Source: JAGQVA01 sp033764335
GTDB lineage: Bacteria > Bacteroidota > Bacteroidia > J057
NCBI GenBank assembly: GCA_033764335.1
Contig: JANRJC010000057.1
Span: 57,087 to 121,086, forward strand
Direction of reading: 5' to 3'
Length of the DNA stretch: 64,000 nucleotides
The position numbers and the translations under genes are program-made. Every line of letters begins with the position of its first letter. The first letter of the stretch is position 1. Shown here in pieces: positions 63,823-64,000 of this stretch. The notes beneath the pieces are model-generated. The model made no database searches and was not told the DNA's origin. It saw only the letters and a program-made list of their open reading frames with translations.

Positions 63823-63936
63823 ATGAGTAAAATTAAAACTGTGGTAGAAGAAGAAAAAGCGGGTGCATTTCACGCTTTCGCGCTTAGGCGACGTTTCGGA
63901 TCAATGGCTGGAGCATGTGTTCTCGTCGGCTTTTGA
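63823..63936 (+). other. Short uncertain ORF at the right edge
   Basis: ATG at 63823, beginning MSKIKTVVEEEKAGAF, stop at 63934-63936 (37 codons). The start is 8 bases after the SIR2 gene and looks like the opening of another operon gene, but the frame closes early. A second frame over 63850-63997 (ending LGDVSDQWLEHVFSS... then a stop) reads more like protein, so a frameshift or a broken gene is possible. The last 60 bases hold nothing else I can identify. Confidence 0.25.
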
Positions 63937-64000
63937 AAGCGACTCTGAGATTCAGCATGGGTTGGGCCCCCTTGTGGGACCATCGTTGGCCCGATAATTT

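Overview
The window comes from a chromosome of a Bacteroidota bacterium, most likely the Saprospiria/Chitinophagia side of the phylum (inference). Evidence: many proteins end in type IX secretion (T9SS) sorting domains with the YPNP...GxYxL pattern, there is a C25 (gingipain-like) peptidase and a PorE-like OmpA protein, and several genes carry the Bacteroidota sigma-factor -7 element TAnnTTTG, in three cases with a TTG about 19-20 bases upstream. I saw no rRNA, tRNA or CRISPR array.

Layout. 1-12.7 kb: end of a secreted C25 peptidase, glyS, a DUF6089 barrel protein, a small CRD-like secreted protein, an MmcQ/YjbR protein, then a leftward run (OmpA/PD40 protein, polysaccharide deacetylase, GNAT protein, cyclase-family hydrolase) and an MBL hydrolase. 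12.7-14.6 kb: a probable toxin-antitoxin-like pair with a palindromic operator, a small membrane protein and an unlisted 56-residue membrane ORF. 14.7-27 kb: 3-hydroxyanthranilate dioxygenase, then four tandem paralogous secreted subtilisin-like proteases of 865-1002 residues. 27-36 kb: glycosyltransferase, UbiA-type phosphoribosyltransferase, DUF2807 lipoprotein, rfaE2, pdhA, recF, aquaporin, mscL, oligoendopeptidase F. About 36.1 kb: a strong candidate small RNA with promoter and terminator. 36.3-41.7 kb: a helical-repeat protein, then NAD-epimerase, MBL, ketoacyl synthase III and JmjC-like genes that look like a small biosynthetic cluster. 41.7-54.2 kb: queE, folD, a DUF3857 protein, VWA protein, PorE-like protein, punA with an M42 peptidase, and an OmpA lipoprotein, RND exporter and biotinyl-carrier protein.

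54.3-64 kb is accessory. Two copies of a roughly 350-370 bp MITE-like element, each flanked by a perfect 8-bp target duplication, lie here. One sits 10 bp past the stop of a lipoprotein gene; the other splits a rhuM gene. Around the second copy is a dense, same-strand defence-type operon: half-size hsdS, hsdM, a KilA-N protein, the split rhuM, a KilA-N/DinD hybrid, an intact rhuM, and a SIR2-domain protein. A near-consensus promoter precedes hsdS. No hsdR is present before the window ends.

The most useful leads are the MITE family with its reconstructable empty site, the RM-RhuM-SIR2 operon, the small RNA near 36.1 kb, the tandem protease array, and an intrinsic terminator embedded in the glyS coding sequence that serves the convergent gene.
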